This document shows positions 1-7,255 of a stretch of 7,255 nt of DNA, in pieces; positions within the stretch are counted from its first letter, which is position 1, and every line of letters begins with the position of its first letter. Both the position numbers and the translations under genes were made by a program. Where the stretch lies: contig JAPFFX010000215.1 of NCBI GenBank assembly GCA_026645375.1, forward strand, positions 1 through 7,255. Reading direction: 5' to 3'. A model generated the notes under the pieces. It was not told where the DNA came from. It searched no databases and saw only the letters and a list, made by a program, of their open reading frames with translations. Origin of the DNA: Citricoccus sp. WCRC_4 (GTDB lineage Bacteria > Actinomycetota > Actinomycetes > Actinomycetales > Micrococcaceae).

Positions 1-15
1 CCCGGGACTCCCGGG
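1..15 (-). terminator. possible hairpin after the MFS gene, cut by the window edge
   Basis: Positions 1-6 and 10-15 are both CCCGGG and pair around a 3-base loop. The hairpin lies 16 bases past the stop codon of the minus-strand transporter gene, where a terminator would be expected. The stem is short and pure GC, its far side cannot be seen, and no T-tract is visible, so this is tentative. Confidence 0.25.
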
Positions 16-31
16 GCCCGGCCGGGGACCG

Positions 32-1444
32 TCAGGACCGCTCCGCCGTGGCCCGGGCGGGAGCGACGGGTGGCACGGCGTCCTCCGGGACCGCCGGAAT
101 CGTCGGGCCGTCCAGTGCCTGGATGTCCTCCCGCGAGCGGTCACGGGCCGCCAGGAGCGAGACCAGGCTCATGGCCGAGAAGGCCATCCACAGGCAGGCC
201 ACCAGCCACAGGGACCCGCCACCGGCCATGACCAGGGCCGTGGCGATCATCGGGGTGAAGCCGGCGCCCAGGGTGGAGGCCAGCTGGTAGCCGATCGACG
301 TGCCGGAGTAGCGCACCGAGGTGGGGAACAGCTCGCCCACGAAGGCACCGTACGGCCCGGAGGTGAAGCCCTGGATCACGGACAGGCCCAGGAAGATCGC
401 CAGCATGAAGGCCACGGTGGATCCCATCTCCAACAGGGACATCACCGGGAACGCGAGCGCGATGGCGGCCAGGTTGCCCCAGATGAGCACCCTCCGCCGG
501 CCCAGGCGGTCGGAGAGTCTGGAGGCGATGATGATCATCAGGATGGTGGCCACGCCGCCGAGGGCCTTGATGTTGAGCACTTCGGTCTGGGCCAGCACGG
601 CCTGCTGGACCGCGAAGGAGATGGCCCACGCACCCATCAGGCCCTGGGCCATCTGCCCGGACAGGCCTGAGCCGATGGCGACCAGCAGGGACTTGGGGTG
701 CTCGCGGAACAGTTCCGCGGCCGGGACGGGACGTTTCTTGGCCTCCACGGCCGTGGACAGCTCCTGGAAGACGCGGGACTCCGAGACCTTCATGCGGATG
801 AAGATCGCCAGGCCCATCAGCACGGAGGACAGGATGAACGGCACGCGCCAGCCCCAGCTGATGAACTGGTCCTGCGGCAGCATGGACATCAGCGAGAGCA
901 TCAGCGTGCCGACGATCGTGCCGGCGGGGGCGCCCATGTAGGCGAAGGCCGCGGCGAACCCGCGGGACTCCTTCTTGGAGTTCTCGAAGGCCAGCAGCAT
1001 CGCGCCGCCCCATTCCCCGCCGACGGCGATTCCCTGGGCGAGGCGCAGGGTGACCAGCAGGATCGGCGCCCAGACGCCGATCTGCTCGGAGGTCGGCAGC
1101 AGGCCGATGAGGGTGGAGGCGATGCCCATGATCAGGACCGTGCCGATCAGGATGGCCTTGCGTCCGATGCGGTCACCCAGGTGGCCGAACAGGAAGCCGC
1201 CGATCGGACGGGCGACGTAGCCGGCGGCGAGGGTGCCGAAGGAGACGAAGAGGGCCGCAGCAGGCTCGAGGCCGGAGAAGAACACCTGGTTGAAGACGAT
1301 CCCCGCCGCCGTGGCGTAGAGGATGAAGTCGTAGTACTCCACGGCGGTGCCCAGGAAGCTCGAGAAGAGGATCCTGCGCATGTCCCGCGGGGAGGCGTGG
1401 TAGGCGCCCGTCGGCGCCGCCGGGTTCGGTGGTTGAGTCGTCAT
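32..1444 (-). CDS. MHS-family MFS transporter (metabolite:H+ symporter)
   Basis: Inner-membrane secondary transporter of 470 residues, the usual length for the MHS branch of the major facilitator superfamily (proline/betaine, citrate, shikimate and ketoglutarate transporters). Visible: hydrophobic segments spread over residues 24-433 consistent with 12 membrane helices; motif A in the loop after helix 2 (GHLGDRIGRK, 87-96); the family stretch RLAQGIAVGGEWGGA (134-148); the repeated motif A in the second half (SRLSDRLGRRR, 308-318); and GELFPTSVRYSGTSIGY (370-386). The N-terminal and Pro/Ala-rich C-terminal tails are hydrophilic. The ATG is preceded by GAGGA six bases upstream (minus strand, 1455-1451). 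It starts 19 bp after the metallohydrolase stop, so the two are probably co-transcribed and share LysR control. The substrate cannot be read from the sequence; by family a small organic acid or zwitterion is likely. Family assignment is firm. Confidence 0.93.
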   Translation of the reverse strand: MTTQPPNPAAPTGAYHASPRDMRRILFSSFLGTAVEYYDFILYATAAGIVFNQVFFSGLEPAAALFVSFGTLAAGYVARPIGGFLFGHLGDRIGRKAILIGTVLIMGIASTLIGLLPTSEQIGVWAPILLVTLRLAQGIAVGGEWGGAMLLAFENSKKESRGFAAAFAYMGAPAGTIVGTLMLSLMSMLPQDQFISWGWRVPFILSSVLMGLAIFIRMKVSESRVFQELSTAVEAKKRPVPAAELFREHPKSLLVAIGSGLSGQMAQGLMGAWAISFAVQQAVLAQTEVLNIKALGGVATILMIIIASRLSDRLGRRRVLIWGNLAAIALAFPVMSLLEMGSTVAFMLAIFLGLSVIQGFTSGPYGAFVGELFPTSVRYSGTSIGYQLASTLGAGFTPMIATALVMAGGGSLWLVACLWMAFSAMSLVSLLAARDRSREDIQALDGPTIPAVPEDAVPPVAPARATAERS

Positions 1445-1463
1445 GGGATGTCCTCGGTTCCTG

Positions 1464-2528
1464 TCAGAGGCTGAGCGTGGTGATGCCGGCGGCGTGCAGC
1501 GAGGGCGTGTCGCCGGTGCCGCCGAAGGGGATGACGTCGAGGTCCTCGGGGATGCTGAGGCGGCCGTCGAACGTGGTGCGGGCCTCGTCCCAGGCCTCGG
1601 GCGGTGAATAGCTGGGGACGAGGTGGTGCAGGGCCAGGTGCCCGACGCCGGCCGCGGCCGCGATGCTGCCGGCCTCGGCGGCCGTGGTGTGGGCGCGGCG
1701 ATGGTGGTCCATGGTGGCCTGCATCATCTCGGCGTCGGTGTACTGCGCCTGCAGGATGTCCAGGTTGATGGCCTCGTGCAGCAGCAGGTCCGCGCCCCGG
1801 GCCAGGCGCACCATGTTGGCGCAGGGCGCGGTGTCCCCCGAGATCACGACCGAACCGGTCTCGGCGTCGAACCGGAAGGCGTAGGCCGGCGCGGTGGGGT
1901 GGTGGGAGACGAGGATGGCACTGACGGTGACGTTCTCGTCCCGGAAGACCTCGATCGGCTCCATCTCCGGGGCGACGTCGGTGTCCGGGTCGAAGCCCAG
2001 CTCCGCCGGCAGGTCGATCTCGCGGGGCGCGAATTGCTCGGCAGGGCTCTTGGCCAGCGAATCGAAGATCCTGTCGTTGCAGTCCGTGGCATAGGCGGCC
2101 AGCAACCCGTGCACCAGTCCGTCGACGCCGGGGGTGGGCCGCTCCGGGGCGATGGGCACCGGCACGGAGCCTGCTCGGGGGGATAACGGTGGCAGCTTGC
2201 CGCGGTCACCCGGCCCGATGACGGGGATGGTCCCGGCGGGTGCGTTCTTCAGCTCGAAGGCCCCGAAGAGCAACAGGGACGGCAGGTCCACGGTGTGGTC
2301 CGAGTGCATGTGAGTGATGAAGATCCCGCCCAGGTCTGCCATGCGGAGTCCGGCGGCGGAGGCCTGGCGGCCGGCGCCCTGTCCGCAGTCCACGAGGTAC
2401 CACGTCTCGTTCACCACGACGGCGGTGGCGATCCCGAAACGGGGCCGGTCCTGGTGGTCGTTCCACCACCTCGGCCCGCCGGCCGTGCCGAGGGTGACCA
2501 CGTAGGGCCGGTCCATGTGCTGCTCCAC
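1464..2528 (-). CDS. MBL-fold metallohydrolase, RNase Z/AtsA-like branch
   Basis: Predicted cytoplasmic metal-dependent hydrolase of 354 residues, with no signal peptide. The metal-binding set is intact: HMHSDH at 73-78 (H73, H75, D77, H78), H209/H210, D232 in SGDT (230-233) and H301/H302 near the end. H251-E252 and HTTAAEAG (280-287) resemble the HEA and HST motifs of the RNase Z/arylsulfatase AtsA branch. About 130 residues separate the first motif from H209, including a segment with DCNDRIFD (149-156). The GTG start (2528-2526) has AGGAG five bases upstream; an ATG four codons later (2516) is the alternative. It is first in an operon with an MHS transporter and divergent from a LysR gene, which argues for hydrolysis of an imported metabolite (lactone, ester or sulfate ester) rather than tRNA processing. 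That role is inferred; fold and metal site are clear. Confidence 0.88.
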   Translation of the reverse strand: MEQHMDRPYVVTLGTAGGPRWWNDHQDRPRFGIATAVVVNETWYLVDCGQGAGRQASAAGLRMADLGGIFITHMHSDHTVDLPSLLLFGAFELKNAPAGTIPVIGPGDRGKLPPLSPRAGSVPVPIAPERPTPGVDGLVHGLLAAYATDCNDRIFDSLAKSPAEQFAPREIDLPAELGFDPDTDVAPEMEPIEVFRDENVTVSAILVSHHPTAPAYAFRFDAETGSVVISGDTAPCANMVRLARGADLLLHEAINLDILQAQYTDAEMMQATMDHHRRAHTTAAEAGSIAAAAGVGHLALHHLVPSYSPPEAWDEARTTFDGRLSIPEDLDVIPFGGTGDTPSLHAAGITTLSL

Positions 2529-2533
2529 GATGA

Positions 2534-2538
2534 CTCCT
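2534..2538 (-). promoter_or_regulatory. ribosome binding site setting the GTG start of the metallohydrolase
   Basis: Read on the minus strand this is AGGAG, five bases before GTG at 2528-2526. It favours the GTG start over the ATG at 2516, although GGAG just inside the reading frame could also serve that ATG. Confidence 0.6.
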
Positions 2539-2585
2539 GACTGAGGTGACTGGGCTCACGTTCGAGCCTCGTGGCGCGCATCACA

Positions 2586-2608
2586 TTTGTCTAGCTAGGA
2601 TAACTAGT
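2586..2608. promoter_or_regulatory. candidate LysR operator/divergent promoter region with CTAG cluster
   Basis: Three CTAG tetranucleotides occur within 17 bases (2591-2594, 2595-2598, 2604-2607). The first two form the palindrome CTAGCTAG, and the last two form the dyad CTAG-GATAA-CTAG. This is the AT-richest stretch of the gap between the divergent metallohydrolase and LysR genes, where LysR-type regulators usually bind and where both promoters must lie. T-N11-A spacings are present (for example T2590/A2602), but no box stands out. TAGGAT (2596-2601) fits a plus-strand -10 without a clear -35. Confidence 0.4.
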
Positions 2609-2617
2609 GAGAGTCAT

Positions 2618-2623
2618 AAGGAG
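2618..2623 (+). promoter_or_regulatory. ribosome binding site of the LysR gene
   Basis: AAGGAG lies five bases before ATG at 2629. A GTG directly upstream (2626) is in frame but only two bases from this site, so the ATG is chosen as the start. Confidence 0.75.
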
Positions 2624-2628
2624 AGGTG

Positions 2629-3561
2629 ATGAGTGAGCTGACCCTGCGTCAACTGGAATACTTCGCCGCCATCGCGGAGACCCAGTCGATCACGGAGGCG
2701 GCCAGGCGGTGCCACGTCTCCCAGGCGGCCGTCAGCCTGGCGCTGGCCCAGCTGGAACAGGCCGTGGGCGCCTCGCTGGCGATCCGCCGTCGGGGTCGCG
2801 GCATCGCCCTGACCGCGGAGGGGCAGGTCGTCGCCGCGCGCGCCCGGCAGGTGGTCGAGCAGGTCGCGGACATCGGCTCCGCCGTGGAGGGGGCGCACGG
2901 CCGGCTCTCGGGCCGATTGACCGTTGGGGTGTTCAGGACATTGGCCCCCCATGTCATCCCTCCCCTGCTGGACTGGTTCACCAGCCGACACCCGGCCGTC
3001 GAGCTGGACTTCATCGAGGCGGCCGGACCTGAGGTGCAACAGCTCATGCTGGCGGGCGTGGCCCAGCTCAGCGTGATCTACGAGGCCCAGGCACTGTCGG
3101 ACTGCGCGACCGAAGTGCTCCAGGAGGCCCGCCGCCAGGCAGTACTGAGCCCCGAGCACCCACTGTCCGCGCGGGCGACCGTGAGCCTGGAGGAGCTGGC
3201 CCCCTACCCGGTCATGCTGATGAGCGAGGAGCCGGCGCTGCAGCGCACCCTGGCCGAGTACGCCAAGGCCGGGCTGGAGCCCAACGTGCGCTGCCAGTCG
3301 GCGAGCGTGGGGGCCATCCTCAACGTCGTGGGCCGGAACCTCGCCTATTCCCTGTTGATGCAACCCGCGGTGGCCAGCCCGGAGGGCAGGCCGCTGGTCT
3401 TCCGCCCCTTGAAGGGCAACGTCCGGACGAACTCCGTGATGGCAGCCCTTCCGATCGGAGTAGCCCGCAGCGCCCTGGTCACGGAGGCGCTCACGGCCCT
3501 GCACGAGCACTGGGGGACCATTGCCGCCGAGGGCCCGGAGGCGTCAGCGCCCCCTGCGTAA
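2629..3561 (+). CDS. LysR-type transcriptional regulator
   Basis: DNA-binding regulator of 310 residues, a standard LysR length. The winged helix-turn-helix covers residues 5-64, opening with LTLRQLEYFAAIAE and containing the recognition region ITEAARRCHVSQAAVSLALA (21-40). A linker helix follows (about 65-90), then the effector-binding domain from RLTVG (96-100) to about 295, with the typical segments HPLSARATVSLEEL (177-190) and SVGAILNVVGRNLAYSLL (226-243). The start at 2629 is set by AAGGAG; the annotated frame also allows a GTG one codon earlier. It is divergent from the metallohydrolase-transporter operon, the classic layout in which a LysR protein activates the neighbouring operon on binding a pathway metabolite and represses itself. 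The inducer is unknown. The Ala/Pro-rich tail after residue 297 lies outside the domain. Confidence 0.93.
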   Translation: MSELTLRQLEYFAAIAETQSITEAARRCHVSQAAVSLALAQLEQAVGASLAIRRRGRGIALTAEGQVVAARARQVVEQVADIGSAVEGAHGRLSGRLTVGVFRTLAPHVIPPLLDWFTSRHPAVELDFIEAAGPEVQQLMLAGVAQLSVIYEAQALSDCATEVLQEARRQAVLSPEHPLSARATVSLEELAPYPVMLMSEEPALQRTLAEYAKAGLEPNVRCQSASVGAILNVVGRNLAYSLLMQPAVASPEGRPLVFRPLKGNVRTNSVMAALPIGVARSALVTEALTALHEHWGTIAAEGPEASAPPA

Positions 3562-3687
3562 CGCCTCGTCATCGGGCGCTTTCCGGAACCGTGGACAGGT
3601 CGAAGTGGCACCCGTTTAGGACCGGTTGCGTCTCATCCGGCGTGTCGCCCGGCGTGGCGTTTTCCCGCTCCTGTGCACGCGTGTAAT

Positions 3688-3717
3688 GTCCTGCCCAATG
3701 CCCGCTCTGGGCAGGAC
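3688..3717 (+). repeat. perfect 10-bp inverted repeat upstream of the small membrane protein gene
   Basis: GTCCTGCCCA (3688-3697) and TGGGCAGGAC (3708-3717) are exact reverse complements around a 10-base loop. If transcription starts from TATCTT (3727-3732), the dyad covers the -35 area and would be an operator. If it starts from the weaker TAATGT (3684-3689), the dyad would form a leader-RNA hairpin. No run of T follows, so it is not an ordinary terminator for the LysR gene. Confidence 0.6.
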
Positions 3718-3721
3718 CAGA

Positions 3722-3736
3722 GGCCATATCTTGGCC
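3722..3736 (+). promoter_or_regulatory. possible -10 element TATCTT framed by a GGCCA/TGGCC dyad
   Basis: TATCTT (3727-3732) fits the actinobacterial -10 pattern TANNNT. It lies inside the perfect inverted repeat GGCCA-TATCT-TGGCC. A start about 7 bases downstream would leave a leader of roughly 28 bases carrying the GGAGG site. No -35 consensus is visible at 17-18 bases upstream, where the 10-bp dyad lies instead, so activator dependence or repression is conceivable. Confidence 0.35.
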
Positions 3737-3766
3737 GGTTCACATCCCCACTCATGGAGGACGACC

Positions 3767-3922
3767 ATGTCCGCTTTCCTGCCCTCCTTCACTCCCGCTT
3801 CCCGGACCGCGCTGACCGGTTCGCCGAGCACCGACGTCGCCGCGTTCTGGGCGATCACCGGCGTCGTCACGCTCGCCGCGGCCGCCGGCGTCGTCGAGGT
3901 CATCGTGCACATGATGGGGTAG
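3767..3922 (+). CDS. small single-pass membrane protein, function unknown
   Basis: A 51-residue protein I do not recognise. Residues 1-24 are polar and Ser/Thr/Pro-rich with one Arg. Residues 25-48 form one clear hydrophobic helix rich in Val, Ala, Gly and Ile, broken only by E44 and H48, and the protein ends MMG. It is too short for a folded soluble domain, so a membrane-inserted small protein is likely. Support for it being real: GGAGG (3756-3760) six bases before ATG; 47 of 51 codons ending in G or C; and a strong terminator 25 bases after the stop. A longer in-frame version from 3626 has no ribosome site and an unconvincing N-terminus. It is transcribed alone, between the LysR gene and the stress-controlled Clp gene, and any link to either is speculative. 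Confidence 0.7.
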   Translation: MSAFLPSFTPASRTALTGSPSTDVAAFWAITGVVTLAAAAGVVEVIVHMMG

Positions 3923-3947
3923 ACCGACTGACGGCATGATGTCCTGA

Positions 3948-3982
3948 GCACGGCCCCCGGCGATCCTCGCCGGGGGCCGTGC
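3948..3982 (+). terminator. strong hairpin terminator after the small membrane protein gene
   Basis: A perfect 16-bp GC-rich stem (3948-3963 pairs with 3967-3982) closes a 3-base TCC loop, 25 bases after the stop codon. The U-tract is poor (CATCTT), which is common in high-GC Actinobacteria. It isolates the following Clp promoter region from upstream read-through; the first HspR operator begins five bases later. Confidence 0.85.
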
Positions 3983-3987
3983 CGCAT

Positions 3988-4008
3988 CTTGAGTCACGTC
4001 CACTCAAG
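3988..4008. promoter_or_regulatory. HAIR element 1 (HspR operator), perfect consensus
   Basis: CTTGAGT-N7-ACTCAAG is an exact match to the HspR-associated inverted repeat known from Streptomyces and mycobacterial dnaK and clpB promoters. HspR, with DnaK as co-repressor, binds this site and releases it on heat shock. It lies 124 bases before the start of the Clp gene and just upstream of the promoter elements, so heat-shock repression of that gene is strongly implied. Confidence 0.93.
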
Positions 4009-4012
4009 TTTC

Positions 4013-4042
4013 TTGACCTCCTCGCGATGATTCGGGAACATT
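4013..4042 (+). promoter_or_regulatory. possible housekeeping promoter (weak)
   Basis: TTGACC (4013-4018) matches the -35 consensus at five of six positions. At 17-18 bases the only -10 candidates are GAACAT (4036-4041) and AACATT (4037-4042), each three of six. These would overlap the SigH-like -35. The close position of HAIR 1 would suit repression of such a promoter, but the -10 is poor. Confidence 0.3.
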
Positions 4043-4060
4043 TCCGATAGCACCCGCGTT
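4034..4060 (+). promoter_or_regulatory. SigH/SigR-type (thiol-oxidative/heat stress) promoter
   Basis: GGGAAC (4034-4039), an 18-base spacer and GTT (4058-4060), read in full as GGGAACA-N16-CGTT, match the known SigH (Mycobacterium, Corynebacterium) and SigR (Streptomyces) consensus of GGGAAY about 18 bases from GTT. Transcription would start near 4066-4069, giving a leader of about 45 bases that includes the Clp ribosome site. The expected start falls inside HAIR 2, so HspR bound there would block this promoter. Confidence 0.75.
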
Positions 4061-4061
4061 A

Positions 4062-4082
4062 CTTGAGCTGAACACACTCAAC
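4062..4082. promoter_or_regulatory. HAIR element 2 (HspR operator), one change per arm
   Basis: CTTGAGC-N7-ACTCAAC keeps the spacing and six of seven bases in each arm of the HAIR consensus. Its centre is 74 bp from that of HAIR 1, about seven helical turns, so both would face the same side of the DNA. It covers the predicted transcription start of the SigH-like promoter. Confidence 0.75.
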
Positions 4083-4101
4083 TCTCGCTGAGCATGTCTC
4101 G

Positions 4102-4107
4102 AGGAGG
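4102..4107 (+). promoter_or_regulatory. ribosome binding site deciding the Clp ATPase start
   Basis: AGGAGG ends four bases before ATG at 4112. The in-frame ATG at 4094 lies upstream of this site, has no ribosome site of its own and would add only six residues, so 4112 is preferred. Confidence 0.85.
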
Positions 4108-4111
4108 ACCA

Positions 4112-6691
<2,580 letters not shown>

Positions 6692-6711
6692 CCCGTGGCC
6701 GCTTGAGCCGC

Positions 6712-6759
6712 GGCCCGCGCGTCGTGTTCCCGGCTGCCGTGGCCCGCGCGTCGTGCTCC
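6712..6759 (+). repeat. 19-bp direct repeat downstream of the Clp gene
   Basis: GGCCCGCGCGTCGTGTTCC (6712-6730) recurs at 6741-6759 with one change (T to C at the 16th base), a 29-base period. It is non-coding as far as I can see. The role is unknown; a local duplication is the simplest explanation. Confidence 0.6.
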
Positions 6760-6829
6760 TTACGATCACGCCGCACGGTGAGACACGCCGATGAGACCCA
6801 CGCGCGCCGTGATCATGACTGCCGGGGCC

Positions 6830-6863
6830 GGGGTGTTCGTTGACTCGGGTCAGCGAACACCCC
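6830..6863 (+). terminator. 15-bp hairpin, probable terminator after the Clp gene
   Basis: Arms 6830-6844 and 6849-6863 pair over 15 positions (14 Watson-Crick plus one G-T) around a TCGG tetraloop, closed by C-G. It lies 138 bases past the Clp stop and before the next gene. There is no T-tract, so this is a U-less terminator or a structured 3' end. Confidence 0.55.
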
Positions 6864-6868
6864 CGGGC

Positions 6869-6899
6869 ACGTGCCGGACGGCGCTGGTCCCCGGCACGT
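6869..6899 (+). repeat. second inverted repeat between the Clp gene and the next gene
   Basis: ACGTGCCGG (6869-6877) and CCGGCACGT (6891-6899) are perfect 9-bp arms around a 13-base loop, six bases after the previous hairpin. The first arm overlaps the palindrome GGCACGTGCC (6866-6875). It may add to termination or mark an operator for the following gene, whose start is 50 bases away. Confidence 0.45.
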
Positions 6900-6936
6900 T
6901 CACCGGGGCAGCCCCCGGTTCCCGGCCAGTTGCGAC

Positions 6937-6942
6937 TAGCCT
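6937..6942 (+). promoter_or_regulatory. -10 element of a leaderless gene
   Basis: TAGCCT fits TANNNT and ends six bases before the GTG at 6949, the spacing expected when transcription begins at the start codon. There is no Shine-Dalgarno sequence in the preceding 20 bases. No clear -35 is visible. Confidence 0.45.
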
Positions 6943-6948
6943 TGAGCC

Positions 6949-7255
6949 GTGAACGGCATTGCAGACCTCGCCGTCGCCGCAGACGTGCTGGCCTGGGTCG
7001 GTCCCGGGATCGGGCTGCCCCTGTTCGTGCTGGGCATGATCCTGCGTTCCACGGACCGCGGGTTGGTCCCCACGCAGATCGTCATCATGGGTCCGCCGCA
7101 CCGGCCACGGGCGCGGTGGTTCACTGCCGAGGACATCTATGAACGGCGACTCCGCGTCCCGGAACGCGCTCACCTGGGCGGCAGGGACCACGCCGTGGCC
7201 TACGTGAGCCCCGACAAGCCCACGCTGATGAGCCTGGAACGCCGCCGGCCGATCA
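6949..7255 (+). CDS. small membrane-anchored protein, function unknown (3' end outside window)
   Basis: An open frame of 102 codons from GTG with no stop before the window ends. Residues about 13-32 form one hydrophobic segment with Gly and Pro (AWVGPGIGLPLFVLGMIL) followed by an Arg. The rest is soluble and Arg-rich, with ARWFTAEDIYERRL (55-68), HLGGRDHAVAYVSP (75-88) and MSLERRRP (94-101). This layout, an N-terminal anchor and then a small probably beta-rich cytoplasmic domain, is common in uncharacterised actinobacterial proteins of about 100-150 residues and loosely recalls DUF3592-like proteins; I cannot confirm a family. Support for coding: strong G/C preference at third positions throughout and the -10-like TAGCCT at a leaderless distance. 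It follows the Clp gene but is separated by two hairpins, so it is probably transcribed on its own. Confidence 0.65.
   Translation, partial: MNGIADLAVAADVLAWVGPGIGLPLFVLGMILRSTDRGLVPTQIVIMGPPHRPRARWFTAEDIYERRLRVPERAHLGGRDHAVAYVSPDKPTLMSLERRRPI

Noticed and set aside
2614..3510. A 298-residue open frame antisense to the LysR gene
   Set aside because: Shadow of the LysR coding frame; compositionally biased with no recognisable motif, while the plus strand encodes a complete LysR protein.
3638..3665. Possible LysR terminator around the CGCC/GGCG pairing followed by TTTT
   Set aside because: The stem is only about four base pairs and lies beside a CCGGCGTG direct repeat; it is too weak to report as a terminator.
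3626..3766. In-frame 47-residue N-terminal extension of the small membrane protein
   Set aside because: There is no ribosome site at 3626, and the extension covers the dyads and probable promoter. GGAGG at the ideal distance marks ATG 3767.
4094..4111. Upstream in-frame ATG for the Clp gene
   Set aside because: It lacks a Shine-Dalgarno, and the AGGAGG at 4102-4107 serves ATG 4112.
6702..6710. CTTGAGCCG here and again at 6941, resembling a HAIR half-site
   Set aside because: There is no ACTCAAG partner at the required 7-base spacing at either place, so they are not HspR sites.
6791..6952. 53-codon frame starting at ATG 6791 whose stop overlaps the next GTG start (GTGA)
   Set aside because: A GGTGAG eight bases upstream and the GTGA overlap look like translational coupling, but the product has no recognisable features and the frame spans both hairpins. 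The following gene already has a leaderless-type -10.

Overview
The window comes from a high-GC actinobacterium. All genes strongly prefer G or C at the third codon position. A perfect HspR operator (HAIR) and a SigH/SigR-type promoter, both typical of Actinobacteria, sit upstream of a Clp ATPase gene. The overall flavour is Micrococcaceae-like (Micrococcus, Citricoccus, Kocuria or Arthrobacter relatives), but genus cannot be fixed from the sequence alone.

Left part (1-3561) is a catabolic or uptake cassette. A minus-strand pair encodes an MBL-fold metallohydrolase followed 19 bp later by an MHS-family (MFS) solute symporter, apparently one operon. A LysR-type regulator is transcribed divergently from the metallohydrolase. 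The roughly 100-bp shared intergenic region carries a cluster of three CTAG tetranucleotides that is a candidate operator. A natural reading is that the symporter imports an organic acid-like compound, the metallohydrolase acts on it or a derivative, and the LysR protein senses an intermediate. The substrate is unknown.

Middle part (3562-4111) is regulatory. It holds a 51-residue single-pass membrane protein gene with a good ribosome binding site and two inverted repeats upstream. A strong hairpin terminator follows, and then the control region of the Clp gene: a perfect HAIR, a SigH/SigR-like promoter, and a second, degenerate HAIR over the expected transcription start. The two HAIR centres lie 74 bp apart.

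Right part (4112-7255) is dominated by an 859-residue Hsp100 ATPase. It has a short UVR-bearing middle region, as in ClpC, and an LGF loop that in ClpA/ClpC/ClpX docks ClpP, so it is a ClpC-type unfoldase rather than a ClpB disaggregase, despite ClpB-style heat/thiol-stress control. Downstream are a direct repeat, two hairpins (probable terminator), and the start of a small membrane-anchored protein that appears to be translated from a leaderless mRNA and runs off the window.

There is no CRISPR array, insertion sequence, tRNA or rRNA. The part most worth following up is the compact dual stress-control region of the ClpC-like gene together with the unrecognised small membrane protein next to it.
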